In this document: piece by piece, positions 9,935 through 20,242 of the stretch
Numbering within the stretch: position 1 is the stretch's first letter
Layout: every line of letters starts with the position of its first letter
Origin: Stutzerimonas sp. S1
Lineage (GTDB): Bacteria; Pseudomonadota; Gammaproteobacteria; Pseudomonadales; Pseudomonadaceae
Direction of reading: 5' to 3'
Assembly (NCBI RefSeq): GCF_025966695.1
Contig: NZ_JAOEIY010000001.1
Location: 382,474 to 446,473, forward strand
DNA length: 64,000 nt
Program-made: the position numbers and the translations under genes
Notes under the pieces: generated by a model
The model's input: the letters and a program-made list of their open reading frames with translations, nothing else
Told to the model about the DNA's origin: nothing
Database searches by the model: none

Positions 9935-10381
9935 TCAGAGCACCGGTTCCAGCTCGTGGCCGCACGCCTGACAGTGGCCCAGCCACTCACCGAGGAACAG
10001 ATTGAGCTGCGTCTTCTCATCGGGCTGGTGCATCTGCGCGTTGGGGTAGGCATAGATGCCACGCAACCGCCGGGCATTCTCGGCGCGGATGACCTCGGCC
10101 ATGCGCGCGTCGTGGTAGACCCGCACCTCCATCTTGGGCACCGGCAACCAGCTCAGGCAGTGTTCCTGACTGACCTGCAGCGTCGTGGTGTAGGGACAGC
10201 TTTCCAGCACCTCGAGTACCAGCACACCAAGCAGCAGGTCACCTTGACTGATGGCGATGCGGCGCGCCTCGCACGCGTGACGCATGTTCGGCAACAGACG
10301 CATCAGGCGCAGATAATTGGCCTCGCAGGCAGCCTGCAGTTCCAGCAGGTCGACGCGGTAGCGCTCGCGCGTTTTTCTCAT
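9935..10381 (-). CDS. DUF1249 (YqiB-like) protein
   Basis: 148 residues. The ATG at 10381 overlaps the nudF stop (ATGA), as in the enterobacterial nudF-yqiB pair, so translation is coupled; an upstream in-frame extension inside nudF is discarded. The sequence matches the DUF1249 family, with YLRLMRLLPNMR near residue 24 and an acidic-aromatic C-terminus including QLNLFLGEWLGHC and CQACGH. There is no signal peptide or membrane helix. The function is unknown; the link to nudF and cpdA hints at nucleotide metabolism but proves nothing. After the stop, a GC-rich self-complementary stretch (about 9918-9933) may form a hairpin. Confidence 0.85.
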   Translation of the reverse strand: MRKTRERYRVDLLELQAACEANYLRLMRLLPNMRHACEARRIAISQGDLLLGVLVLEVLESCPYTTTLQVSQEHCLSWLPVPKMEVRVYHDARMAEVIRAENARRLRGIYAYPNAQMHQPDEKTQLNLFLGEWLGHCQACGHELEPVL

Positions 10382-10995
10382 GTCCAAGCCCCCCGCACCT
10401 TGTCGCGATTCAGCGCCAGCCACTGCAGCGCGATGATGCTGGCGGCATTGTCGATACGACCGTCTTCCACTGCACACAGCGCTTCCTGCAATGTCCAGAC
10501 GTGCACGCGGATATCCTCGCCCTCCTCGTCCAGGCCGAAGATGCCGTCTGCGCCCTCACTGTCGCAATGACCGATATACAGATGAACGCGCTCATCGCTG
10601 CCACCTGGCGAAGGAAAGTACTGACTGACCGGCCACAGCGCTCCCAACTCAAGTCCGGCCTCTTCGATCGCCTCGCGACGCGCGACCTCCTCGGGTTGTT
10701 CGTCCTTGTCGATCAACCCCGCCACCAGCTCTATCAGCCAGGGATTGTCGACCTTGCCCAACGCGCCGACGCGGAACTGCTCGATCAGCACCACCCTGTC
10801 CAGACGCGGATCGTAAGGCAGCACGCAGACCGCATCATGACGCACGAACAACTCGCGACTGAGCTCGACACCCATCTCGCCACTGAACTGACGATGGCGC
10901 AGGTGCAGGCGCTCCAGCCGGTAGAAACCGCTGAAACATTGCTCTCGTCGGAGGATCTCGACATCATCCGGGCCGGGCTTGAAGGTTTCGCTCAT
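10378..10995 (-). CDS. nudF: ADP-ribose pyrophosphatase (Nudix hydrolase)
   Basis: 205 residues. The Nudix box is complete: G-x5-E-x7-REAIEEAGLEL, beginning at GLIDKDE near residue 93. It belongs to the ADP-ribose diphosphatase group, which cleaves ADP-ribose to AMP and ribose 5-phosphate. The N-terminal part (RREQCFSGFYRLERLHLRHR) is typical of NudF-type dimerisation strands. It is the first gene of the leftward nudF-to-parC operon and is divergent from the RsiV-like lipoprotein gene. A TAGGAT at 11080-11085 could serve as -10, but no good -35 accompanies it. Confidence 0.93.
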   Translation of the reverse strand: MSETFKPGPDDVEILRREQCFSGFYRLERLHLRHRQFSGEMGVELSRELFVRHDAVCVLPYDPRLDRVVLIEQFRVGALGKVDNPWLIELVAGLIDKDEQPEEVARREAIEEAGLELGALWPVSQYFPSPGGSDERVHLYIGHCDSEGADGIFGLDEEGEDIRVHVWTLQEALCAVEDGRIDNAASIIALQWLALNRDKVRGAWT

Positions 10996-11211
10996 GGGTA
11001 CTACTCACATATCGGTTTGATCCGCGCCGCACGCCGCCGCGGATGACTGCAACCGTCACATCGTGAGCGGCTTCGACTCATCCTAACGCGCGGTTTCTTC
11101 TGGCGCAGCCCTTTGCAGACCACCGTTCCCGGAGAAAGCTCCGTGCACTGGCCAGCACGAACTTCACGCCGCATCCGTAATCGAAAGCGCACCGTCATGC
11201 TTGGACGAACC

Positions 11212-11949
11212 ATGAATTCACCCGTTTCCATCCGCAAGTTCATCATGCTGAGTGGCTTCGCCATGCTACTGAGCGCCTGCCAGCACTTTTCCGCAGAGCA
11301 TCCGATCGAAGTCCGCCAGAACCTCACCGAACAGCGACCGACCGGCTGCACCGGAGAGAGCTGCCCGCTGGTGAACATCGACACCCTGGACTTCGCCGAC
11401 GAACCGCAGCTGAATCGCCTGATTGACGCGCGCCTGCGACAGATGACCGTTAACGGCCCGGACGAGCGCCTGCCCGAGTCGCTGGCAGGCTACGAGGCCG
11501 AATTCCTGCGCAACGCCGAACCCGGCTGGGCCAGCTACCTGCAGGCCAAGCTACGTGAGCAGCACGGCAACACGCTGGTCGTAGAGCTCTCGAGCTATCT
11601 GTACACCGGCGGCGCCCACGGCATGCCCGGCCGCGGCTTCATCAACTACGACCGCGAGCGCGATCGCGAGCTGCGTCTGGACGATGTACTGATCCCGGGT
11701 CAGGAAGGCAACTTCTGGCGTGTTGCGCGCCAGGCGCACCAGCGCTGGCTGGCGGAGAACGGCCATGCCCAGGACCCCAGGTTCATCGACTCATGGCCCT
11801 TCCAGCAAACCGCAAACATCGCGCTGCTGAAAGACAGCGTGCTGCTCAAGTACGACGTGTACAGCATTGCGCCGTACTCAAGCGGGCACCCTGAACTGTT
11901 CATTCCCCATGAACAGCTGGAAGGCATTCTGAAAGCGAAATATCTCTGA
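11212..11949 (+). CDS. RsiV-like (DUF3298/DUF4163) lipoprotein
   Basis: 245 residues from the ATG at 11212; an ATG 15 bases upstream (11197) is an equally possible start. It opens with a basic stretch and the lipobox LLSAC (MLSGFAMLLSAC), so the mature protein is lipid-anchored. The body has the RsiV/PdaC-type arrangement: an N-terminal DUF4163-like part and a C-terminal DUF3298 part with SSYLYTGGAHGMPGRGFINYD, the best-conserved segment of the family. In Bacillus RsiV such a domain binds lysozyme. Here there is no anti-sigma part and no sigma factor beside it, so a lysozyme-binding or inhibitor role is only a possibility. It is a single gene, convergent with thiC. Confidence 0.8.
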   Translation: MNSPVSIRKFIMLSGFAMLLSACQHFSAEHPIEVRQNLTEQRPTGCTGESCPLVNIDTLDFADEPQLNRLIDARLRQMTVNGPDERLPESLAGYEAEFLRNAEPGWASYLQAKLREQHGNTLVVELSSYLYTGGAHGMPGRGFINYDRERDRELRLDDVLIPGQEGNFWRVARQAHQRWLAENGHAQDPRFIDSWPFQQTANIALLKDSVLLKYDVYSIAPYSSGHPELFIPHEQLEGILKAKYL

Positions 11950-11955
11950 GGATAC

Positions 11956-11985
11956 GAAGCGGGCCGGCATCTGCCGGCCCGCTTC
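11956..11985. terminator. long perfect hairpin between convergent genes
   Basis: GAAGCGGGCCGGCA and its exact reverse complement are separated by two bases, a 14-base-pair GC-rich stem. It lies seven bases after the stop of the RsiV-like gene and 22 bases before the 3' end of thiC. Neither side has a clean T-run, so it may stop transcription from both sides by structure alone or protect 3' ends. Confidence 0.65.
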
Positions 11986-12006
11986 GACTCGTCTACAGCC
12001 TGTCGG

Positions 12007-14101
<2,095 letters not shown>

Positions 14102-14153
14102 TGAGTCTAATCAAGACCCGCGGGGAAAACCACGCTGACAGACGCTGCGAACC

Positions 14154-14219
14154 GACCATTCGGTCATTTTCCCCACTCGTGCGCCGCGCCTTGACCCTCT
14201 GTTGCCTGCCGCTTAGCCT
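14154..14219 (+). promoter_or_regulatory. candidate promoter and TetR-like operator upstream of the tolC-like gene
   Basis: A plausible sigma-70 promoter is TTGACC (14191-14196), a 17-base spacer and TAGCCT (14214-14219). Just upstream, 14151-14165 holds nested palindromes, ACCGA-CCAT-TCGGT and GACC-ATTC-GGTC, of the kind bound by TetR-family regulators of efflux genes. No tetR gene lies beside it, so the binding protein is unknown. Confidence 0.35.
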
Positions 14220-14251
14220 TGCCCATCAGTTCAAATCAGGATGGACCCAAG

Positions 14252-15703
14252 ATGCTGCGTAGACTTCCCCTGGCTATTGCCGTGGCAGCCATCTTCGCCG
14301 GGACGGCCTGGGCCGAAACCCCGCTCGCCAGCAAGACCGACCTGCTCAGCGTCTATCAGGAAGCCGTCAACAACAACGCCGATCTGGCCGCCGCCCGCGC
14401 GCAGTTCCGCGCCCGCCAGGAAGTCGTGCCGCAGGCGCGCGCCGGGCTGCTGCCCAACCTCAGCGCCGGTGCCGAACTGAACGACACTGAAACGGACGTC
14501 GATACCAGCCAGGGCTCACGCTCGCTGTCACGCAGCGGCACCGTCTATCAAGCAACCCTCAGCCAGCCGATCTTCCGCGCCGACCGCTGGTTCCAGCTCA
14601 AGGCCGCCGAAGCCATCAGCGAACAGGCGGCGCTGGAATACTCGATCGCCGAGCAGGACCTGATCCTGCAGAGTGCCGAAACCTACTTCGCGGTGCTGCG
14701 GGCGCAGGACAACCTGGCGGCAGTGAAGGCCGAGGAATCTGCCTTCAAGCGCCAGCTGGACCAGGCCAACGAACGCTTCGAAGTGGGTCTGTCCGACCGC
14801 ACCGACATGCTCGAGGCCCAGGCCGGTTTCGACACCGCACGCGCCAACCGCATGATCGCCCAGCGCCAGGTCGACGATGCCTTTCAGGCGCTCTACACCC
14901 TGACAAACCGCGAATACCCCGCGCTGGAGGGCATCCAGCACACCCTGCCGGTACTGCCGCCGACACCCAACGACGCCGGCGCCTGGGTCGATACCGCGAC
15001 GCGGCAGAATCTCAACCTGCTGGCGGTGAACTATGCAGTGACCGCCGCGGAGCAAACCCTGCGCCAGCGCCGTGCCGGCCATGCGCCAACCGTCGATGCG
15101 GTGGCTGCCTATCGCAAAGGCGACAATGACAGCCTGGGCTTCACCAACAGCGGAATGAGCGACGCTCTGCCGGGCTACCCGCGCTATACCGGCGACGCCG
15201 AGCAGCGCAGCATCGGCCTGCAACTGAACATCCCCTTGTACAGTGGCGGCCTGACCAGCTCGCAGAGCCGCGAAGCCTTCCATCAGCTCAGCCAGAGCGA
15301 ACAACAGCGCGAAAGCCTGCGGCGCCAGGTGGTGGAAGCCACGCGCAATCTGCATCGCGCGGTGAACACCGATATCGAGCAGGTGCAGGCGCGCCGCCAG
15401 TCGATCATCTCCAACCAGAGCGCGCTGGAAGCCACCGAAATCGGCTATCAGGTCGGCACCCGCAACATCGTCGACGTGCTCGATACCCAGCGTCGGCTAT
15501 ATGCCGCCGTGCGCGACTACAACAACGCGCGCTACGCCTACATCCTCGACAACCTGCGGCTGAAGCAGGCCGCAGGCACGCTCAGCCCAAGCGATCTGCA
15601 ACAGCTGGCGGCCTACCTGAAGCCGGACTACAACCCGGATACCGACTTCCTGCCGCCCGACCTGCCGCAGACCATAGGCCAGCCGGTGCGAGTGGACTAC
15701 TGA
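14252..15703 (+). CDS. TolC-family outer-membrane channel protein
   Basis: 483 residues from the ATG at 14252, chosen because the protein then opens with a clean signal peptide (MLRRLPLAIAVAAIFAGTAWA). It has two repeats of the outer membrane efflux protein domain: LLSVYQEAVNNNADLAAARAQ at the start of the first, ending with RFEVGLSDRTDMLEAQAGFDTA, and the matching YQVGTRNIVDVLDTQRRLYAAV in the second. This is the usual length and architecture of the TolC of type I secretion and efflux systems. It is a trimeric beta-barrel with a periplasmic alpha tunnel. No inner-membrane transporter or adaptor gene is adjacent, so it probably serves several pumps. It is convergent with waaA. Confidence 0.92.
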   Translation: MLRRLPLAIAVAAIFAGTAWAETPLASKTDLLSVYQEAVNNNADLAAARAQFRARQEVVPQARAGLLPNLSAGAELNDTETDVDTSQGSRSLSRSGTVYQATLSQPIFRADRWFQLKAAEAISEQAALEYSIAEQDLILQSAETYFAVLRAQDNLAAVKAEESAFKRQLDQANERFEVGLSDRTDMLEAQAGFDTARANRMIAQRQVDDAFQALYTLTNREYPALEGIQHTLPVLPPTPNDAGAWVDTATRQNLNLLAVNYAVTAAEQTLRQRRAGHAPTVDAVAAYRKGDNDSLGFTNSGMSDALPGYPRYTGDAEQRSIGLQLNIPLYSGGLTSSQSREAFHQLSQSEQQRESLRRQVVEATRNLHRAVNTDIEQVQARRQSIISNQSALEATEIGYQVGTRNIVDVLDTQRRLYAAVRDYNNARYAYILDNLRLKQAAGTLSPSDLQQLAAYLKPDYNPDTDFLPPDLPQTIGQPVRVDY

Positions 15704-15770
15704 GCGCTACCGAAGCCCATCGGTGCCGCGGCGAAACCTTTCGATCCCGCGCCCCGTGGGCTTCACGCAA

Positions 15771-17039
15771 CTAATGAAGCAGCCGCTGCAAGCCGCCCAG
15801 CAAGCGCTCGAGCGCGCCCTGATTGGCCTTGAGCACGCTCAACCCCCCATCGCGCATCCGCCGCACCCGGGCGGGGTCCCGCCACAGTTCGCTCACCGCG
15901 CTCGTCAACTCCCCGGCGTCTTTCACCTCGCGCAACGCGCCCGCATCGCGCAGCTGGGCCGATATCTCGAGAAAGTTGAACAGGTGCGGACCGCTGAGTA
16001 CCGGCTTGCCCAGCGCCGCCGGCTCCAACAGGTTGTGCCCGCCATTGGGCACCAGACTGCCGCCGACGAAGGCAACGTCGGCCAGCGCATAAAGAAACAA
16101 CAGCTCGCCCATGGTATCGCCGACCAATACCTGGGCCTGAGCGGTAACCGCTTCTTCCCGGGAGCGCCGAACGGTAGCAAAACCCTCCCGGCGACACAGC
16201 TCGACCACCGTAGCGAAGCGCTCCGGATGTCGCGGTACCAGCACCAGCAACGCCTGCGGATGTTCGGCCAGCAGCTGCCGGTGGGCGGCCAGGATGACCT
16301 CGTCCTCGCCAGCATGGGTGCTGGCGGCAATCCATAGCGGCCGCTCCAGCGCCGACCACTGCTGGCGCAGGTCGGTTGCACGCGCCAGCAGCGCAGGGTC
16401 GATGATCAGGTCGAACTTGATTGAGCCGGTCACCTCGACGCACTCGCTATGCGCACCGAGCTGGCGAAAGCGCTCGGCCTCTGCCGCGGTCTGCACCGCG
16501 AGCAGGCTAAGCTCGCCCAGCATCGGCGCGGTCAGTCGGCCGAAACGTGCGTAGCCGCGGGCCGAGCGCACCGACAGGCGGGCATTGGCGAGCGCCACCG
16601 GGATACCACGGCGCGCGCACTGATGAATATGGTTGGGCCAGAGCTCGGTTTCCATCACCACCGCCAGTCGTGGCTGTAGCCGATTGAGAAAGCGCGCCGC
16701 CGCCCAGGGCAAGTCGTAAGGCAGGTAGCAGTGCTGCACGCTGTCGCCGAACAGCGCCTGGATGCGCTCGGAACCGGTTGGTGTCATGCAGGTGACAGTG
16801 ATCGGCAGCTGCGGGTAACGCGCCATCAGCGCGCGAATCATCGGCGCCGCAGCGATGCTTTCGCCCACCGAAACCGCATGCACCCAGATGCCTCCCGGCC
16901 GGAACGGCGGCAGTCCGACGGCGAAGCGCTCGCCGATGCGGCGCGAATACGCCGGCGCGCGCCAGGCGCGCCAGAGCAGACGCAGGAAGACCAGCGGCAG
17001 ACCGAGATGAAACAGCAGGCTGTAGAGGGTGCGATTCAT
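15771..17039 (-). CDS. waaA: 3-deoxy-D-manno-octulosonic acid (Kdo) transferase
   Basis: 422 residues from the ATG at 17039 (MNRTLYSLLFHLGLPL). An N-terminal hydrophobic anchor holds it at the inner face of the inner membrane. WaaA transfers Kdo from CMP-Kdo to lipid A precursor, the first step of LPS inner core assembly. The GT30 domain shows HAVSVGES (catalytic Glu) near residue 58, CMTPTGSERIQ, ETELWPN and, in the C-terminal nucleotide-binding half, FVGGSLVPNGGHNLLEPAALGKPV. It is a single leftward gene separated from the main LPS cluster by three rightward metabolic genes and hldE. Confidence 0.95.
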   Translation of the reverse strand: MNRTLYSLLFHLGLPLVFLRLLWRAWRAPAYSRRIGERFAVGLPPFRPGGIWVHAVSVGESIAAAPMIRALMARYPQLPITVTCMTPTGSERIQALFGDSVQHCYLPYDLPWAAARFLNRLQPRLAVVMETELWPNHIHQCARRGIPVALANARLSVRSARGYARFGRLTAPMLGELSLLAVQTAAEAERFRQLGAHSECVEVTGSIKFDLIIDPALLARATDLRQQWSALERPLWIAASTHAGEDEVILAAHRQLLAEHPQALLVLVPRHPERFATVVELCRREGFATVRRSREEAVTAQAQVLVGDTMGELLFLYALADVAFVGGSLVPNGGHNLLEPAALGKPVLSGPHLFNFLEISAQLRDAGALREVKDAGELTSAVSELWRDPARVRRMRDGGLSVLKANQGALERLLGGLQRLLH

Positions 17040-17176
17040 GGGGGCGGAGTTTACTCGAAAGCTGGATCGCCTCGCGCCCACCATCCGCTTCCGCACCGGG
17101 CGGGCTGAGGTCCTCAGAGGTCGCCTACGGCTTCCAGATTCAAGCGCGCGGGTATCTGCCACTTCGGTGCCGCCGC

Positions 17177-17203
17177 TTGTGGCCACCGCGGTCCGGTTAT
17201 ACT
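17177..17203 (+). promoter_or_regulatory. candidate promoter for the oxidoreductase/aldo-keto reductase genes
   Basis: TATACT at 17198-17203 is a good -10. The best upstream match is TTGTGG at 17177-17182, but the spacer is only 15 bases. The ATG follows 31 bases after the -10. The gap between divergent waaA and this gene is 195 bases and shows no other clear signal. Confidence 0.35.
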
Positions 17204-17234
17204 GCCGGCCTGTCTAGCCCAGCGAGGTCCGCTA

Positions 17235-18410
17235 ATGCCCGAATCCCTCAGCACCGACGTCCTGATCGTTGGCGGCGGCGTCGCCGGTCTCTGGCTCAAT
17301 GCACGTCTGCGTCGTCAGGGCTTTGCCACCCTGTTGGTCGACAGAGGCGCATTGGGCGGCGGCCAGAGCGTGAAGTCCCAGGGCATCATCCACGGCGGCA
17401 CCAAATACGCGCTGCACGGTGCACTGACCGGCGCCTCCGAGGCCATCGCCGACATGCCACGCCGCTGGCGCGAGGCGCTCGAGGGGCACGGCGAACTGGA
17501 CCTGCGCGGCGTGCGCCTGCTCTCCGATGCACACTATCTGTGGTCACCGGGCACCCTGACCGGCAATCTCACCAGCTTCTTCGCCAGCAAGGCCGTCCGT
17601 TCGCGGGTCGGCCAGGTCAAGGGCGCCGAGCTGCCGCCGGCGCTGCAACATCCCGGCTTCAAGGGCAAGGTGTACCGCCTTAGCGAGCTGGTGTTGGACG
17701 TGCCCAGCCTGATCGCTCGCCTGGCCGAGCTGGCCGGCGATAGCCTGCTGGCCGGCCAGCAGATCGAGCCGCTGCGCGACGGGGCCGAGCTGGTCGGCCT
17801 GCGCGTCGATGGTCGCGAAATCCGTGCCCAGCGCATCGTCTTCAGCGCGGGCGGCGGGACCGCCGAGCTGCTCGCCGCGCTCGGCCTGCAGCAGCCGGCC
17901 ATGCAGCGCCGCCCGCTGCACATGGTCATCGTCAAGGCGCCTACGCTCAAGCCGCTCTACGCCCATTGCCTGGGCGGCGGCACCAAGCCGCGGATCACCG
18001 TGACCAGCCACCCGACAGCCGACGGCGAGTGGGTCTGGTATCTCGGTGGCGATCTGGCCGAAGCCGATGGCGTGGCGCGGGACGAAGCCCGCCAGATCGC
18101 TGTAGCAAAAAAGGAACTGGCCGAACTGGTGCCCTGGATTGACTTGTCCGCTGCGCACTGGGCCACGCTGCGCATCGATCGCGCCGAACCGGCGCAGTCG
18201 GCCCTCGCGCGCCCGGACAATGCCTTCCTCGCCGAGCACGGCCGTCTGCTGATCGGCTGGCCGACCAAACTGGCGCTGTCGCCCGATCTAGCCGACCGCG
18301 TCGAAGCCGCCCTCGCCCGCGATGGCATCCGTCCCAGCCAGCATCCGGCGCTACCGGAACTGCCAAGGCCACCGCTGACCGGGCCGTTCTGGGAGGGCTT
18401 GCTGCCATGA
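17235..18410 (+). CDS. FAD-dependent oxidoreductase (DAO family)
   Basis: 391 residues. The N-terminal Rossmann fold has the FAD-binding signature VLIVGGGVAGLWLNARLRR followed by the acidic end of strand two (LLVDRG). A second motif, GQSVKSQGIIHGGTKYALHG near residue 45, resembles glycerol-3-phosphate/amino acid oxidases. There is no signal peptide or membrane helix. The substrate is not known. It is translationally coupled to the aldo/keto reductase by a four-base overlap (ATGA), and a conserved protein of unknown function follows, so the three probably act together. The same pair next to waaA occurs in P. aeruginosa as I recall, again without a proven function. Confidence 0.82.
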   Translation: MPESLSTDVLIVGGGVAGLWLNARLRRQGFATLLVDRGALGGGQSVKSQGIIHGGTKYALHGALTGASEAIADMPRRWREALEGHGELDLRGVRLLSDAHYLWSPGTLTGNLTSFFASKAVRSRVGQVKGAELPPALQHPGFKGKVYRLSELVLDVPSLIARLAELAGDSLLAGQQIEPLRDGAELVGLRVDGREIRAQRIVFSAGGGTAELLAALGLQQPAMQRRPLHMVIVKAPTLKPLYAHCLGGGTKPRITVTSHPTADGEWVWYLGGDLAEADGVARDEARQIAVAKKELAELVPWIDLSAAHWATLRIDRAEPAQSALARPDNAFLAEHGRLLIGWPTKLALSPDLADRVEAALARDGIRPSQHPALPELPRPPLTGPFWEGLLP

Positions 18411-19216
18411 GCGCGACCCTGCACGGCCTGCACCGGCCGCTCGGCAGCACCGGCTTGACGATCTCGCCACTGGGTCTGGGGACCGTCAAACTGGGGCGCG
18501 ACCAGGGCGTGAAGTACCCCAACGGTTTTTCCATTCCCGACGACGCGCAGGCGCGCCAGCTGCTGGCGCTCGCCCGCGAACTGGGCATCAACCTGATCGA
18601 TACCGCCCCCGCCTATGGCGTTAGCGAGGAGCGCCTGGGCCCGTTGCTCGCCGGCCAGCGCGACGACTGGGTGATCGTCAGCAAGGTCGGCGAGGAGTTC
18701 GAGAATGGCCTGTCGCGCTTCGATTTTTCCGCGGCGCACACACGCTTTTCCGTCGAGCGTAGCCTAAAGCGCCTACACACCGACCGCCTCGAGCTGGTGC
18801 TGGTACATTCCGACGGCAACGACCTCGACATTCTGCAACACAGCGCCGTCTACCAGACCCTCGCCGAGCTCAAGCGCGAAGGCAAGATTCTCGCCTATGG
18901 GCTCTCCGGCAAGACCGTCGCTGGCGGGCTGCTGGCGCTGCAGCAGGGCGACTGTGCGATGGTCACCTACAACCTCAACGAGCAGGCCGAACGCCCGGTA
19001 CTGGACTACGCCGCGACCCACGGCAAGGGCATCCTGATCAAGAAGGCGCTGGCCAGCGGCCACGCCTGTCTCAAACCGGGAGAGGATCCGGTACGCCGCA
19101 GCTTCGAGCTGCTGTTCAGCCATCCGGGCGTCAGTGGCGCGATCATCGGCACTATCAACCCACAGCACCTGACGGATAACGTACGCACTGCAGCTGCCGT
19201 TCTTACCGGCAACTGA
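18407..19216 (+). CDS. aldo/keto reductase
   Basis: 269 residues, a (beta/alpha)8 barrel of the aldo-keto reductase superfamily. The catalytic tetrad residues are visible: Asp in NLIDTAPAYG (with Tyr of AYG), Lys in VIVSKVGEE and His in LVLVHSDG. The N-terminal LGSTGLTISPLGLGTVKLG is typical of class 12-type reductases that use NADPH. It is somewhat shorter than the usual 310-330 residues. It overlaps the upstream FAD oxidoreductase gene by four bases, suggesting that both handle the same metabolite; which one is unknown. Confidence 0.85.
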   Translation: MSATLHGLHRPLGSTGLTISPLGLGTVKLGRDQGVKYPNGFSIPDDAQARQLLALARELGINLIDTAPAYGVSEERLGPLLAGQRDDWVIVSKVGEEFENGLSRFDFSAAHTRFSVERSLKRLHTDRLELVLVHSDGNDLDILQHSAVYQTLAELKREGKILAYGLSGKTVAGGLLALQQGDCAMVTYNLNEQAERPVLDYAATHGKGILIKKALASGHACLKPGEDPVRRSFELLFSHPGVSGAIIGTINPQHLTDNVRTAAAVLTGN

Positions 19217-19303
19217 CGGTTTGCTGAGCTAGGCTCTTCCATTCGCTTGCAAGGCAACGAACTGCAACCGTCCACGCCCACCCCGACGCAAAGGAGGAGG
19301 CGA

Positions 19304-20191
19304 ATGCCGAACATTCTCGTACGCAAGAATCCCACCGCGTTCAAGACCTTACCGCTGTACGTCGAGGCCGGCCATGACAGTCTGAGCTACCAGAGCCTGG
19401 GCCGGCCGCTGAATTTCGCCGAGGTCATCGAGCGCCGGCGCCCGGTTGAGGTGGCCGATCCGGGCCGCTTCGCCATCGAGCTGGCCAATCTGGGCGTCTC
19501 GGTCCGCCTGACCCTCTGCTGGCAGGGCCGGGAATACTGGGTACTGGTCCGGCAGCAGCGCCTGGACCGCGGCGACGTGGTGCTCAAGCTGATCTCCGGT
19601 TACGTGCCGGCGCATGAGCTGAATCTGCCATTGCTGACCGCCATCCAGGAGATTGCCGAAGAATGCCTGCTGGAAACGCCAGAAGGCTGGCTTGGCGGAC
19701 GCTTCGGCGACACCTGGCTGCCGACACCTTACGAAGGTGCCCTGCGTTACCGGGAGGCGGTGCACTTCAAACTCGCCTCGCAGTCCGGCGCCACGCGCCC
19801 AGTGCATTGCGGCAACATGGTGCTGATGGAACGTCCGCGCGCCTATGTGCACCTGCCGACAGCCTCGCTGCAGCTGGTCTACGACATGCGTCTGGAGCTG
19901 CCGAAGGAGGCGCGCCAGCTCAGCCTGTTCCACGTCGACGAACGCCTCGAGGAGGGCCAGCTGGTAGCTCGACTGGAGCGCGGAAAGCCCGACCTCTATC
20001 TGCTTCCTCTGCACCAGGGTCAACCCCAGGATCAGCTCCTGCAACTGCGCAACGGCCAATTCAGCCCGGTGAGCACGCGCGGACTGTGGCTGTCGGAAAG
20101 CTTCGCGCCGCAGGACGGCTGGGTGGTACGCGAGGAGCGTGTTCGCTGGAGGGACTGGTGGGCCGCCAGGCCGGTGGCGGCAGCGCGCTAG
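19304..20191 (+). CDS. conserved protein of unknown function
   Basis: 295 residues from the ATG at 19304, which is preceded by a strong ribosome-binding site (AAAGGAGGAGGCGA). An earlier in-frame start is unnecessary. I recognise no catalytic motif: there is no Walker A, no signal peptide and no membrane helix. The sequence is rich in short hydrophobic/charged strands (VRLTLCWQGREYWVLVRQQ, GDVVLKLISGYVPAHEL) with two EE-rich helices, suggesting a mostly beta cytoplasmic protein. Pseudomonas homologues are sometimes labelled 'metal ABC transporter ATPase', which the sequence does not support. It follows the aldo/keto reductase after 87 bases and is convergent with hldE. Confidence 0.7.
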   Translation: MPNILVRKNPTAFKTLPLYVEAGHDSLSYQSLGRPLNFAEVIERRRPVEVADPGRFAIELANLGVSVRLTLCWQGREYWVLVRQQRLDRGDVVLKLISGYVPAHELNLPLLTAIQEIAEECLLETPEGWLGGRFGDTWLPTPYEGALRYREAVHFKLASQSGATRPVHCGNMVLMERPRAYVHLPTASLQLVYDMRLELPKEARQLSLFHVDERLEEGQLVARLERGKPDLYLLPLHQGQPQDQLLQLRNGQFSPVSTRGLWLSESFAPQDGWVVREERVRWRDWWAARPVAAAR

Positions 20192-20242
20192 GCGCTCCCC
20201 AGACGACTCCGCAGAAAGCGGCGGCGTCCCTGCCGGTGGCTG

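Noticed and set aside
9804..9986. 60-codon frame upstream of cpdA
   Set aside because: It overlaps the cpdA ribosome-binding site and the end of the DUF1249 gene; Arg/Pro/Gly-rich composition typical of non-coding GC-rich DNA.
15712..15764. GAAGCCCA...TGGGCTTC inverted repeat between the convergent tolC-like and waaA genes
   Set aside because: Eight-base arms 37 bases apart without a T-run; too weak to call a terminator.
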